From contig CAKOZV010000012.1 of NCBI GenBank assembly GCA_934131695.1, positions 1-36,120 on the forward strand: a stretch of 36,120 bases of DNA, read 5' to 3'. The DNA comes from an uncultured Bacilli bacterium. Lineage in GTDB: Bacteria > Bacillota_I > Bacilli_A > RF39 > UBA660. Below, one piece after another: positions 1-7,770 of this stretch. Under the pieces are notes generated by a model that saw nothing but the letters and a program-made list of their open reading frames with translations, did not search any database and was not told the DNA's origin. Every line of letters starts with the position of its first letter. Position 1 is the first letter of the stretch. The position numbers and the translations under genes are program-made.

Positions 1-25
1 TCTGGTTATGACTCTTTTTTATTAA

Positions 26-64
26 CTAAAAATAGTGCTAGTGATTTTACCCACCAACACTATT
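26..64 (-). terminator. Probable terminator of the phosphoketolase gene
   Basis: Read on the minus strand, AATAGTG (64-58) pairs with CACTATT (37-31), and an inner GGTG/CACT helix with one G-U pair closes an 8-nt loop. A run of five T follows the stem. It lies about 57 nt past the phosphoketolase stop codon. The stem is AT-rich, so strength is uncertain. Confidence 0.5.
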
Positions 65-121
65 TATTATAGAACCGGAATAGTTAAGTCTAAACCTTGA
101 TTTTATTTTGGATATAAATTA

Positions 122-2482
122 TTACCACAATACTTCAATATCTTTATCAATATCATGCCATACGAAGTTTTGTACCTCTTCCATGTCTTCACCATATTCT
201 CTTATATAGTTGTTATGCTTAACAAGTTTATCTTTGCACCATTCATAAAGAGGAGTAGCTCTGTTACCTAGTTTAGGTAAGTACTTTAAAGCATCCATTA
301 CCAGATGATATCTATCAATTTTGTTTTGAACTCGCATATCAAATGGAGTAGTAATAGTACCTTCTTCGATATAACCATGGACATGCATATTATCGTTTTC
401 TCGTTTATAAGTTAATTGATGAATTAAAGAAGGATATCCATGGAAAGCAAAAATGATAGGTTTGTTTTTAGTGAACAACATGTCATAATCTTGATCAGTT
501 AATCCATGAGGATGTTCTAAGTTTGATTGTAATTTCATTAAATCAACAACGTTTACACAACGAATCTTTATTTCTGGGAAAAATTTATGAAGAATAGAAA
601 TTGCTGCTAGAGTTTCTAGAGTTGGTGTATCTCCACAACAAGCCATTACTATATCAGGTTCATATCCTAAATCATTACTAGCCCAGTTAAATATACCAAT
701 ACCCTTACTACAATGATTGATAGCTTCATCCATACTTAACCATTGCATACTAGGATGTTTAGATGCGACAATTACATTTATATAATTCTTACTCTTGATA
801 CAATGATTGCAAGTAGAAAGTAGACAGTTAGCATCAGGTGGGAGATAGATTCTTGCTATATCAGCTTTTTTAGTAACAATATGATTTAAGAATCCTGGGT
901 CTTGATGGGTATAACCGTTGTGGTCTTGCTGCCAAATGTGAGATGTTAGTAAGTAATTAAGAGAAGAAATATTTCTTCGCCAATCAAGTTGTTTACAAAC
1001 CTTTAACCATTTAGCATGTTGACTTGCCATAGAATCAACAATTCTTACAAAAGCTTCATAAGTATCAAATATGCCGTGTCTTCCAGTTAAAATATACCCT
1101 TCAAGCATTCCTTCACAAACATGTTCAGAAAGAAAAGAATCTATAACTTGTCCTTGTTCACTTAGATATTCATCATTATCCAAGATTTTTCCATTAAATT
1201 GACGATTAGTTGTTTCAAAGACAGCATTTAGTCTATTTGATAACGCTTCATCTGGTCCGAATATTCGGAAATTTTTGTTTTTCTTAATAACCTCTTCTAA
1301 GAAATTACCTAAAATCTTTGTATCTTGGACTTTAATATCACCATGGTTTTTAACCTCAACTTTATAATTGCGAAAATCAGGTAAACATAATTCTTTTAAT
1401 AAAAGTCCACCATTAGCATAAGGGTTAGCTCCCATTCTCCTGTAACCCTTTGGTGCTAGTTCTCTTATCTCTTCTTTTATAGAACCATCTTCATTAAAGA
1501 TTTGTTCAGGGTGGTAACTTTTTAACCAATCTTCTAATATATCAACATGTTCCATATGGTCCTGATCTATTGGTACTGGTACTTGATGTGCTCTAAAAGT
1601 TCCTTCAATTTGAGCTCCTTGAAACATTTTTGGACCAGTCCAGCCTTTTGGGGTTTTTAAAATAATCATTGGCCATTTAGGAGTAGTAGTTGATTTATCA
1701 CTCTTAATTTGTTTTATCTTTTTAACAACTTCATCTAAAGCCTCTGCCATTTTCTCATGAAGAACCATTGGATCTTTTCCTTCCAAATAAATTGGATCAT
1801 AACCATAACCATCAAAAAGATTAAGCAATTCCTTTTTAGGTATTCTATCAAGAATAGTTGGATTGGCTATTTTATAACCATTCAAATTTAAAATAGGTAA
1901 AACAACTCCATCAGTTTTCTTATTAATAAGTTTATTGCAGTGCCATGAAGTAGCAAGAGGACCCGTTTCAGCTTCACCATCACCTACTACTACTGCTGCT
2001 ATTAAATCTGGATTATCAAGAACAGCACCATAAGCATGAGCAAGACTGTATCCTAATTCACCACCTTCATTTATCGAACCTGGCGTTTCTGGAGCTACAT
2101 GTGATGAAATTCCTCCAGGAAAACTAAATTGCTTAAATAATTTTTTTAATCCTTCTTCGTTTTCTGATATATTTGGATATACTTCACTATAAGTACCCTC
2201 CAAATAGACATTGGAAACGATAGCATTACCGCCATGTCCTGGACCTGAGATATAAATCATATTAAGATCATATTTTTTTATGATTCTATTTAAATGTGTA
2301 TAAATAAAATTTTGAGCAGGAACAGTACCCCAGTGACCAACTACTTTCTTTTTTAAATCATTTTTTTCGAGTGGCCTTTTTAATAGGGGATTATCCTTTA
2401 AATAAAGTTGTCCTACTGATAAATAATTAGCTGCATTAAAGTATCTATTAATTCTTTCTTTCTCTTTTTCTGTAAGTACCAT
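122..2482 (-). CDS. xfp: Xylulose-5-phosphate/fructose-6-phosphate phosphoketolase
   Basis: Thiamine-diphosphate enzyme that cleaves xylulose 5-phosphate (and in many homologues fructose 6-phosphate) with phosphate to give acetyl phosphate plus glyceraldehyde 3-phosphate or erythrose 4-phosphate. The 786-aa product matches the family's usual length of about 790. Visible family signatures, in order, are GHWGTVPAQNFIYTHLNRI, GPGHGGNA, DGEAETGPLATSWH, NLNGYKIANPT, TGRHGIFDTYEAF and DHNGYTHQDPGF. I chose the ATG at 2482 because TAAGGAGG ends 6-7 nt before it and a promoter (2507-2535) would start transcription near 2500; an in-frame ATG at 2533 adds 17 residues but lies upstream of that start. 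The gene stands alone, divergent from rpsL. It could feed acetyl phosphate to acetate kinase and ATP formation; that use is inferred from the family. Confidence 0.97.
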   Translation of the reverse strand: MVLTEKEKERINRYFNAANYLSVGQLYLKDNPLLKRPLEKNDLKKKVVGHWGTVPAQNFIYTHLNRIIKKYDLNMIYISGPGHGGNAIVSNVYLEGTYSEVYPNISENEEGLKKLFKQFSFPGGISSHVAPETPGSINEGGELGYSLAHAYGAVLDNPDLIAAVVVGDGEAETGPLATSWHCNKLINKKTDGVVLPILNLNGYKIANPTILDRIPKKELLNLFDGYGYDPIYLEGKDPMVLHEKMAEALDEVVKKIKQIKSDKSTTTPKWPMIILKTPKGWTGPKMFQGAQIEGTFRAHQVPVPIDQDHMEHVDILEDWLKSYHPEQIFNEDGSIKEEIRELAPKGYRRMGANPYANGGLLLKELCLPDFRNYKVEVKNHGDIKVQDTKILGNFLEEVIKKNKNFRIFGPDEALSNRLNAVFETTNRQFNGKILDNDEYLSEQGQVIDSFLSEHVCEGMLEGYILTGRHGIFDTYEAFVRIVDSMASQHAKWLKVCKQLDWRRNISSLNYLLTSHIWQQDHNGYTHQDPGFLNHIVTKKADIARIYLPPDANCLLSTCNHCIKSKNYINVIVASKHPSMQWLSMDEAINHCSKGIGIFNWASNDLGYEPDIVMACCGDTPTLETLAAISILHKFFPEIKIRCVNVVDLMKLQSNLEHPHGLTDQDYDMLFTKNKPIIFAFHGYPSLIHQLTYKRENDNMHVHGYIEEGTITTPFDMRVQNKIDRYHLVMDALKYLPKLGNRATPLYEWCKDKLVKHNNYIREYGEDMEEVQNFVWHDIDKDIEVLW

Positions 2483-2506
2483 ACTAGTCCTCCTTATTCT
2501 ATTTAG

Positions 2507-2535
2507 ATTATAAGATAAAATTTGATTTTTCACAA
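2507..2535 (-). promoter_or_regulatory. Sigma-A type promoter for the phosphoketolase gene
   Basis: On the minus strand TTGTGA (2535-2530) is followed after 17 nt by a perfect TATAAT (2512-2507). Initiation would fall near 2500, leaving a leader of about 18 nt with AAGGAGG. This supports the downstream start codon at 2482. Confidence 0.72.
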
Positions 2536-2596
2536 TATAATACTAATCATTAAATATAAAATTAGTTTATTTTACGTTATCTTTTAAAAAATATGT

Positions 2597-2625
2597 TTGA
2601 CAAACCTATAAAGTGATGTTATATT
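2597..2625 (+). promoter_or_regulatory. Sigma-A promoter of the str operon
   Basis: A perfect -35 TTGACA (2597-2602) and a -10 TATATT (2620-2625) are separated by 17 nt. Predicted initiation near 2632 gives rpsL a leader of about 94 nt. It faces away from the phosphoketolase promoter. Confidence 0.88.
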
Positions 2626-2644
2626 ATAATCGCTGATTAAATTT

Positions 2645-2705
2645 AATTTTGTTGAGAGACAAAATTTTATTTATAAGTTAAAATGATACACCCGGATATG
2701 TGTAA
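2645..2705 (+). promoter_or_regulatory. Structured rpsL leader with two hairpins
   Basis: Two inverted repeats lie between the promoter and the rpsL ribosome binding site. The first pairs AATTTTGT (2645-2652) with ACAAAATT (2659-2666) around a 6-nt loop. The second pairs TACAC with GTGTA around CCGGATAT, ending just before AAAGGAG. Neither has a T-run, so neither is an obvious terminator. Role unknown; a translational or stability element is possible. Confidence 0.4.
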
Positions 2706-2725
2706 AGAAAGGAGATAAGTTTTAT

Positions 2726-3136
2726 ATGCCTACAGTTCAACAATTGGTACGTAAAGGAAGAGGAAATAAAGTTCGTAAGAGTAAGGCTCCAGTATTAGGT
2801 GTTGGTGTTAATACAATTCGTAGAAAATCAACTAGTAATCCATCACCACAAAAACGTGGAGTATGTACTCGTGTAGGAACTAAGACACCTAAGAAACCAA
2901 ACTCAGCTTTAAGAAAGTATGCTCGTGTTCGTTTATCAAATGGAAAAGAAGTAGATACTTATATTCCAGGAATTGGACATAACTTACAAGAGCACAGTGT
3001 TGTATTAGTACGTGGCGGACGTGTTAAGGACTTAATCGGAGTTCGTTATCACATCGTTCGTGGTACATTAGATACTGCTGGAGTAAAAGATAGAAAACAA
3101 GGTCGTAGCAAATATGGTGCTAAACGTCCTAAGTAG
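2726..3136 (+). CDS. rpsL: 30S ribosomal protein S12
   Basis: Protein of the small-subunit decoding centre, first gene of the str operon. The 136-aa product starts MPTVQQLVRKGRG and carries the extra block of about 13 residues near position 27-40 that is usual in Firmicutes. The decoding loop TPKKPNSALRK (residues 54-64) is intact, with Lys56 and Lys101 at the positions where streptomycin-resistance changes occur in Bacillus. One residue is odd: the highly conserved stretch KDLPGVRYH reads KDLIGVRYH, so Pro104 is Ile (codon ATC). AAAGGAG lies about 11 nt before the ATG. It is followed after 34 nt by rpsG. Confidence 0.99.
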   Translation: MPTVQQLVRKGRGNKVRKSKAPVLGVGVNTIRRKSTSNPSPQKRGVCTRVGTKTPKKPNSALRKYARVRLSNGKEVDTYIPGIGHNLQEHSVVLVRGGRVKDLIGVRYHIVRGTLDTAGVKDRKQGRSKYGAKRPK

Positions 3137-3170
3137 AATTAATAATTAGTATTGGAAGGAGGAAATCAAT

Positions 3171-3638
3171 ATGCGTAAAAGACGTGCTGTAAAAAGAGAT
3201 GTTTTACCAGATCCTATATATAAATCTAAGACAGTAGCTAAATTAACAAACACTATTATGTTAGATGGTAAAAAAGGAACTGCACAAACTATTCTTTATG
3301 AAGCATTTGACATGGTTAAAGAAAAAACTGGCCGTGATCCACTTGAAGTTTTTAATGAAGCAATGGATAATATTAGACCAGCTTTAGAAGTTAAATCACG
3401 TCGTGTTGGAGGAGCTAACTATCAAGTACCTCAAGAAGTAACACCTCGTCGCGCTGAAGCTTTAGCACTTCGTTGGTTAGTTAAATATTCTCGTCTTCGT
3501 GGTGGACGTGGAATGGCTGATAACTTAGCTAGTGAAATTATAGATGCTGCAAATGGAACAGGAGCAGCTGTTAAGAAAAAAGAAGATACTCACAGAATGG
3601 CAGAAGCAAACAAGGCTTATGCACATTATCGTTGGTAG
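3171..3638 (+). CDS. rpsG: 30S ribosomal protein S7
   Basis: Primary 16S rRNA binding protein that organises the head of the small subunit near the E site. The 155-aa length is normal for bacteria. Family features seen are the N-terminal RKRRAVKRDVLPDP, the central SRRVGGANYQVPQEV and the C-terminal RMAEANKAYAHYRW. AGGAGG (3157-3162) precedes the ATG by 8 nt. It is second in the str operon; fusA begins 12 nt after its stop. In Escherichia coli S7 represses this operon by binding the rpsL-rpsG gap; here that gap is only 34 nt and I see no strong structure in it. Confidence 0.99.
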   Translation: MRKRRAVKRDVLPDPIYKSKTVAKLTNTIMLDGKKGTAQTILYEAFDMVKEKTGRDPLEVFNEAMDNIRPALEVKSRRVGGANYQVPQEVTPRRAEALALRWLVKYSRLRGGRGMADNLASEIIDAANGTGAAVKKKEDTHRMAEANKAYAHYRW

Positions 3639-3650
3639 AAAGGATAATAT

Positions 3651-5720
3651 ATGGCAAGAGATACGTCTTTAGAAAAGACAAGAAATTTTGGAATTATGGC
3701 ACATATTGATGCCGGAAAAACAACTACTACAGAACGTATATTATTCCATGGTGGAAATATCCATAAAATTGGAGAAACTCACGATGGAGCTAGCCAAATG
3801 GACTGGATGGAGCAAGAAAAAGAGCGTGGTATTACTATCACTTCTGCTGCTACTACAGTTCACTGGAAAGGATATCGTTACAATATCATCGATACTCCAG
3901 GACACGTAGACTTCACAATTGAGGTTAGTCGTAGTTTAAGAGTACTTGATGGATCAGTAGCTTTACTAGATGCCCAAGCAGGTGTTGAGCCTCAAATGGA
4001 AACAGTATGGCGTCAAGCTGATGAATTTATGGTACCTAGAATTATTTTTGCTAATAAGATGGGTAAGATGGGAGCAGACTTTAGTTATAGTCTTAAATCT
4101 ATTAAAGATCGTTTAGGAGTTAATGCTAAACCAATCGAATGGCCTATTGGAGCAGAAGATGATTTTAGAGGAGTTATCGATTTAATTACTAAAAAAGCAA
4201 TTGAATTCGATGGTAAACCAGAAGAAGATGCTAAGGAAATTGAAATTCCAGCAGATTTAAAAGATTTAGTAGAAGAGAAGCATGCTGAACTTATTGATGC
4301 AGTAGCTGAATTTGATGATGAAATGATGGAAACTTACCTTGAAGGTGGAGAAGTTACTGAAGAAATGATTAAAAGAGCTATTCGTAAAGGTTGCCTTGCT
4401 ACTAAGTTCTTCCCAGTTATGTGTGGAGATGCTTTAGGAAATAAAGGTATTAAACCATTAATGGATGCTGTTATTGATTATTTACCAAGTCCATTAGATA
4501 TACCATCTATTAAAGGACACAATCTAAAAGGTGAAGAAGAAACTCGTCATCCAAGTGATACTGAACCATTTAGTGCATTAGCATTTAAGGTTATGACAGA
4601 TCCATTTGTTGGACGTTTAACATTCTTCCGTGTTTATTCAGGACATCTATCAAGTGGTAGTTATGTTTTAAACTCTACAAAAGATAGTAAAGAAAGAATT
4701 GGTCGTATTTTACAAATGCATGCTAATACTCGTAAAGAAATTACTGATGTATATACTGGTGATATTGCTGCTGCTGTAGGACTTAAGAATACAACAACAG
4801 GTGATACTCTATGTGATGAAAAGAAACCAATTATTCTTGAAAAATTATCAGTACCTGAACCAGTTATTCAATTAGCTGTTGAACCTAAGAGTAAAGCTGA
4901 TCAAGATAAAATGGCTTTAGCTTTACAAAAATTAGCTGAAGAAGATCCAACATTTAAAGTTCATACAGATCATGAAACAGGACAAACTGTTATTGCTGGT
5001 ATGGGTGAATTACACTTAGATGTATTAGTTGATCGTATGAAACGTGAATTCCACGTTGAAGCTAATGTAGGTGCTCCACAAGTTGCTTATCGTGAAACAA
5101 TTAAGCAAGCTGCTGATTGTGAAGGTAAATATATTAAACAATCTGGTGGTCGTGGACAATACGGACATGTTTGGGTTAAGTTTGAACCTAATCCAGATAA
5201 GGGATATGAATTTGTTGACCAAATCGTTGGTGGAGTTGTTCCTCGTGAATATATTCCAGTAGTAGATAAAGGTTTACAAGAAGCTATGCAAACTGGTATT
5301 TTAGCAGGATATCCTATGATTGATGTTAAAGCTACATTATTTGATGGTTCATACCATGATGTAGACTCTAACGAAATGGCTTTCAAAATAGCTGCATCTA
5401 TGGCTTTAAAAGAAGCTAAAAATAAATGTAATGCTGTTTTATTAGAGCCAATTATGAAAGTTGACGTAACTACACCAGATGAATATTTTGGTAATGTTAT
5501 GGGAGACTTAACAAGTCGTCGTGGTAGACCACTTGGACAAGAGAGTACTGGGAATGCAGTAAAATTATCTGCTATGGTACCACTTTCTGAAATGTTTGGT
5601 TATGCTACTAACTTACGTAGTAATACACAAGGTAGAGGAAACTTCGTTATGACATTTGATCATTATGAAGAAGTTCCAAGAAACATTGCAGAAGAAATAA
5701 TTAAAAAGAGTGGAAATTAA
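3651..5720 (+). CDS. fusA: Translation elongation factor G with altered guanine-recognition motifs
   Basis: GTPase that drives translocation of tRNA and mRNA on the ribosome and helps recycle ribosomes. The 689-aa length and the five-domain order are normal. The P-loop AHIDAGKTT (residues 17-25), switch I ERGITITSA, DTPGH with catalytic His85, domain IV GGRGQYGHV and the C-terminal SRRGRPLGQ region are all intact. Two guanine-contact motifs are not: G4, normally NKMD, reads NKMG at residues 135-138 (codon GGT at 4062), and G5, normally Ser/Thr-Ala, reads Asp-Ala at residues 260-261 (codon GAT at 4428). It sits in the normal str operon position, so it should be the housekeeping copy. AAAGGA precedes the ATG. 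A specialised EF-G paralogue is less likely from the location. Confidence 0.97.
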   Translation: MARDTSLEKTRNFGIMAHIDAGKTTTTERILFHGGNIHKIGETHDGASQMDWMEQEKERGITITSAATTVHWKGYRYNIIDTPGHVDFTIEVSRSLRVLDGSVALLDAQAGVEPQMETVWRQADEFMVPRIIFANKMGKMGADFSYSLKSIKDRLGVNAKPIEWPIGAEDDFRGVIDLITKKAIEFDGKPEEDAKEIEIPADLKDLVEEKHAELIDAVAEFDDEMMETYLEGGEVTEEMIKRAIRKGCLATKFFPVMCGDALGNKGIKPLMDAVIDYLPSPLDIPSIKGHNLKGEEETRHPSDTEPFSALAFKVMTDPFVGRLTFFRVYSGHLSSGSYVLNSTKDSKERIGRILQMHANTRKEITDVYTGDIAAAVGLKNTTTGDTLCDEKKPIILEKLSVPEPVIQLAVEPKSKADQDKMALALQKLAEEDPTFKVHTDHETGQTVIAGMGELHLDVLVDRMKREFHVEANVGAPQVAYRETIKQAADCEGKYIKQSGGRGQYGHVWVKFEPNPDKGYEFVDQIVGGVVPREYIPVVDKGLQEAMQTGILAGYPMIDVKATLFDGSYHDVDSNEMAFKIAASMALKEAKNKCNAVLLEPIMKVDVTTPDEYFGNVMGDLTSRRGRPLGQESTGNAVKLSAMVPLSEMFGYATNLRSNTQGRGNFVMTFDHYEEVPRNIAEEIIKKSGN

Positions 5721-5751
5721 TTATAAACTCTTAAAAAATAGTTCTAAACAG

Positions 5752-5780
5752 TTGCAAAATTGCTAATTGTTAGATAAAAT
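5752..5780 (+). promoter_or_regulatory. Possible internal promoter for tuf
   Basis: In the 94-nt gap between fusA and tuf, TTGCAA (5752-5757) is followed after 17 nt by TAAAAT (5775-5780). Extra tuf transcription from an internal promoter would fit the high EF-Tu demand, but the match is moderate and tuf may simply be read through from rpsL. Confidence 0.42.
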
Positions 5781-5814
5781 AAATATTGAACATGAAAAAG
5801 GAGGAAATTTAATT

Positions 5815-7005
5815 ATGGCAAAACAAAAATTTGATCGTTCAAAACCACATGTTAACATTGGTACAATTGGACACGTAGATCATGGTAAAACTACTTTAAC
5901 TGCAGCTATTACTAAATGTTTACATGATAAGAACCCTGATTGGGCTGATTTCACTGATTATGCAAACATTGATAAAGCTCCAGAAGAAAGAGAACGTGGT
6001 ATTACAATTAATACTGCACACGTTGAATATCAAACAGAAAATCGTCACTATGCACACGTTGACTGCCCAGGACATGCTGACTATGTTAAAAACATGATTA
6101 CTGGTGCTGCTCAAATGGATGGAGCAATCTTAGTTATTGCTGCTACTGATGGTGCTATGGCTCAAACTCGTGAGCATATCTTATTATCACGTCAAGTTGG
6201 AGTACCTCGTATGGTTGTATTCTTAAACAAATGTGATATGGTTGATGACCCTGAGTTAATTGACTTAGTAGAAATGGAAGTTCGTGACTTATTAAATGAA
6301 TATGGTTACGAAGGAGATGAAACTCCAATCATTAAGGGTTCTGCTCTTAAAGCTCTTGAAGGAGAACAAAAGTATGTTGATGCTATCTATGAATTAATGG
6401 ATGCTGTTGACACTTGGATTCCTACTCCAGAACGTGATAACGACAAACCATTCTTAATGAGTATTGAAGATGTATTCACAATCACTGGTCGTGGTACAGT
6501 TGTTACTGGACGTGTTGAACGTGGACAATTAAAACTTAACGATGAAGTAGAAATCGTTGGTATTAAACCAACTCAAAAGACTGTTGTTACAGGAATTGAA
6601 ATGTTCCGTAAACAATTAGACTTTGCAGAAGCTGGAGATAATGCTGGTGTATTATTACGTGGTATTTCACGTGAACAAGTAGAACGTGGGCAAGTTCTTG
6701 CTAAACCAGGAAGTGTTCATCCACATCACCAATTCAAAGCTGAAGTATATGTACTAAGCAAAGAAGAAGGTGGACGTCATACACCATTCTTCTCAAATTA
6801 TCGTCCTCAATTCTATTTCAGAACTACAGACGTAACTGGTGTTATCACATTACCTGAAGGTGTTGAAATGGTTATGCCAGGAGACAACGTTTCAATGGAT
6901 GTTGAGTTAATTCACCCAATCGCTATTGAAAAAGGTACTAAGTTCTCTATCCGTGAAGGTGGACGTACTGTTGGTGCTGGTGTTGTTTCTGAAATCGAAG
7001 GATAA
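5815..7005 (+). CDS. tuf: Translation elongation factor Tu
   Basis: GTPase that carries aminoacyl-tRNA to the ribosomal A site. The 396-aa product has P-loop GHVDHGKTT (residues 19-27), RGITINTAHVEY, DCPGH with catalytic His87, NKCD (138-141) and GSALKALEG, so all guanine-contact motifs are standard, unlike those of the fusA product. The ATG at 5815 is chosen because AAGGAGG (5798-5804) sits 10 nt upstream and the protein then begins MAKQKFDRSKPHVNIGTIGH; an upstream in-frame ATG at 5767 would add 16 unrelated residues. Residue 378 is Ser (KFSIREGG) where Escherichia coli EF-Tu has Ala375. Last gene of the str operon, closed by a strong terminator. Confidence 0.99.
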   Translation: MAKQKFDRSKPHVNIGTIGHVDHGKTTLTAAITKCLHDKNPDWADFTDYANIDKAPEERERGITINTAHVEYQTENRHYAHVDCPGHADYVKNMITGAAQMDGAILVIAATDGAMAQTREHILLSRQVGVPRMVVFLNKCDMVDDPELIDLVEMEVRDLLNEYGYEGDETPIIKGSALKALEGEQKYVDAIYELMDAVDTWIPTPERDNDKPFLMSIEDVFTITGRGTVVTGRVERGQLKLNDEVEIVGIKPTQKTVVTGIEMFRKQLDFAEAGDNAGVLLRGISREQVERGQVLAKPGSVHPHHQFKAEVYVLSKEEGGRHTPFFSNYRPQFYFRTTDVTGVITLPEGVEMVMPGDNVSMDVELIHPIAIEKGTKFSIREGGRTVGAGVVSEIEG

Positions 7006-7019
7006 TAACATTATAAATA

Positions 7020-7058
7020 AAAACTGTAAGATCAAATTACGATTTTACAGTTTTTTTT
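7020..7058 (+). terminator. Terminator of the str operon
   Basis: A 14-bp stem (7020-7033 with 7041-7054, one G-U pair) encloses a 7-nt loop and runs into eight T. It starts 15 nt after the tuf stop and is one of the strongest terminators in the window. Confidence 0.96.
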
Positions 7059-7102
7059 GTTTGTTAAATGTGATATATTTAATATACTAAGGATGTGTTA
7101 AG

Positions 7103-7723
7103 ATGAAACATAAAAAGGAAATATTATTAGTGCTAATTGGTGTTGTATTAATTTTAGTAGGAGCCTATTTAACATCAAAGATATCAGTTAAGGAACCAGT
7201 TAAAAAGAAAGTAGAAAAAGAGGAATTAAAAGTTAATGGTGAAGTTATTAATCTAAAGTTATATCGAGTTGATAAAGCTTTCTTTTTGAAAGTACCTGAT
7301 AGTTTTGTAGCTGTTACTGGTGATGCTTTAAATCAAAAATATGGTACTAGTGAAAGACCAGAGTTAGTGTTTGAAAGTAAAGATGATCTAACACATGTAT
7401 CAGTCACTAGAGGTAAAGAAGCAATGACTGATGATATGCTTAATAATTATGTTAGTTCTATCAAAGAAGGATTAACAGGATTTACTGATGTCAAGATGGA
7501 AAATTATCAAAAGTATGATAAGAATTTTGTAAAATTAACGGCAACTAGTACTGATGAAGCGACTAAGTATTATGATATACGTTATTTCACTTTAGAAGAT
7601 AAGCTAGTAACTGTAGAATTTTATACTACTATTAATCAAAAAAGCGAATGGGAGAAAGTAAGTAAAAAGATTCTTGATAGTATATGCTTTAATGAGGAAG
7701 ATAGTAAAGACACAACTAATTAA
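7103..7723 (+). CDS. Membrane-anchored extracytoplasmic protein, DcrB/PsbP-like
   Basis: A 206-aa protein with Lys-rich start, one N-terminal membrane segment (about residues 7-25, LLVLIGVVLILVGAYL) and a short basic/acidic linker, then a soluble domain of about 150 residues. There is no lipobox Cys, so it is probably an uncleaved anchor. The domain runs from a FLKVPDSFV strand through a YYDIRYFTLEDKLVTVEF core to a terminal helix, a pattern like small DcrB/PsbP/Mog1-fold proteins, but I assign this only by resemblance. AAGGA lies 9 nt before the ATG. A weak TTGTTA/TATACT pair (7061-7088) precedes it, although that would leave a very short leader. It is a single-gene unit between two terminators. 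Function unknown. Confidence 0.8.
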   Translation: MKHKKEILLVLIGVVLILVGAYLTSKISVKEPVKKKVEKEELKVNGEVINLKLYRVDKAFFLKVPDSFVAVTGDALNQKYGTSERPELVFESKDDLTHVSVTRGKEAMTDDMLNNYVSSIKEGLTGFTDVKMENYQKYDKNFVKLTATSTDEATKYYDIRYFTLEDKLVTVEFYTTINQKSEWEKVSKKILDSICFNEEDSKDTTN

Positions 7724-7725
7724 TA

Positions 7726-7765
7726 AAAAAGAGAACCAATATTTGATTTTTATTGGTTCTTTTAT
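7726..7765. terminator. Bidirectional terminator between convergent genes
   Basis: AGAACCAATA (7732-7741) pairs perfectly with TATTGGTTCT (7751-7760) around a 9-nt loop. T-runs flank the stem on both strands: TTTT on plus, and the complement of AAAAAA (from 7725) on minus. It can serve both the 7103-7723 gene and the FemAB gene. Confidence 0.9.
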
Positions 7766-7770
7766 AACAA

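Noticed and set aside
1..72. Open plus-strand frame from the left edge to a TAG at 70-72, possibly the end of a gene.
   Set aside because: Only 23 codons are visible, no family is recognisable, and the region forms the likely minus-strand terminator.
2483..2533. 17-residue N-terminal extension of the phosphoketolase.
   Set aside because: It lies upstream of the predicted transcription start, has no ribosome binding site, and the shorter form matches the family.
5025..5386. Open frames on the opposite strand and in other frames inside fusA.
   Set aside because: They overlap the conserved EF-G coding region, have no ribosome binding sites and no family features.
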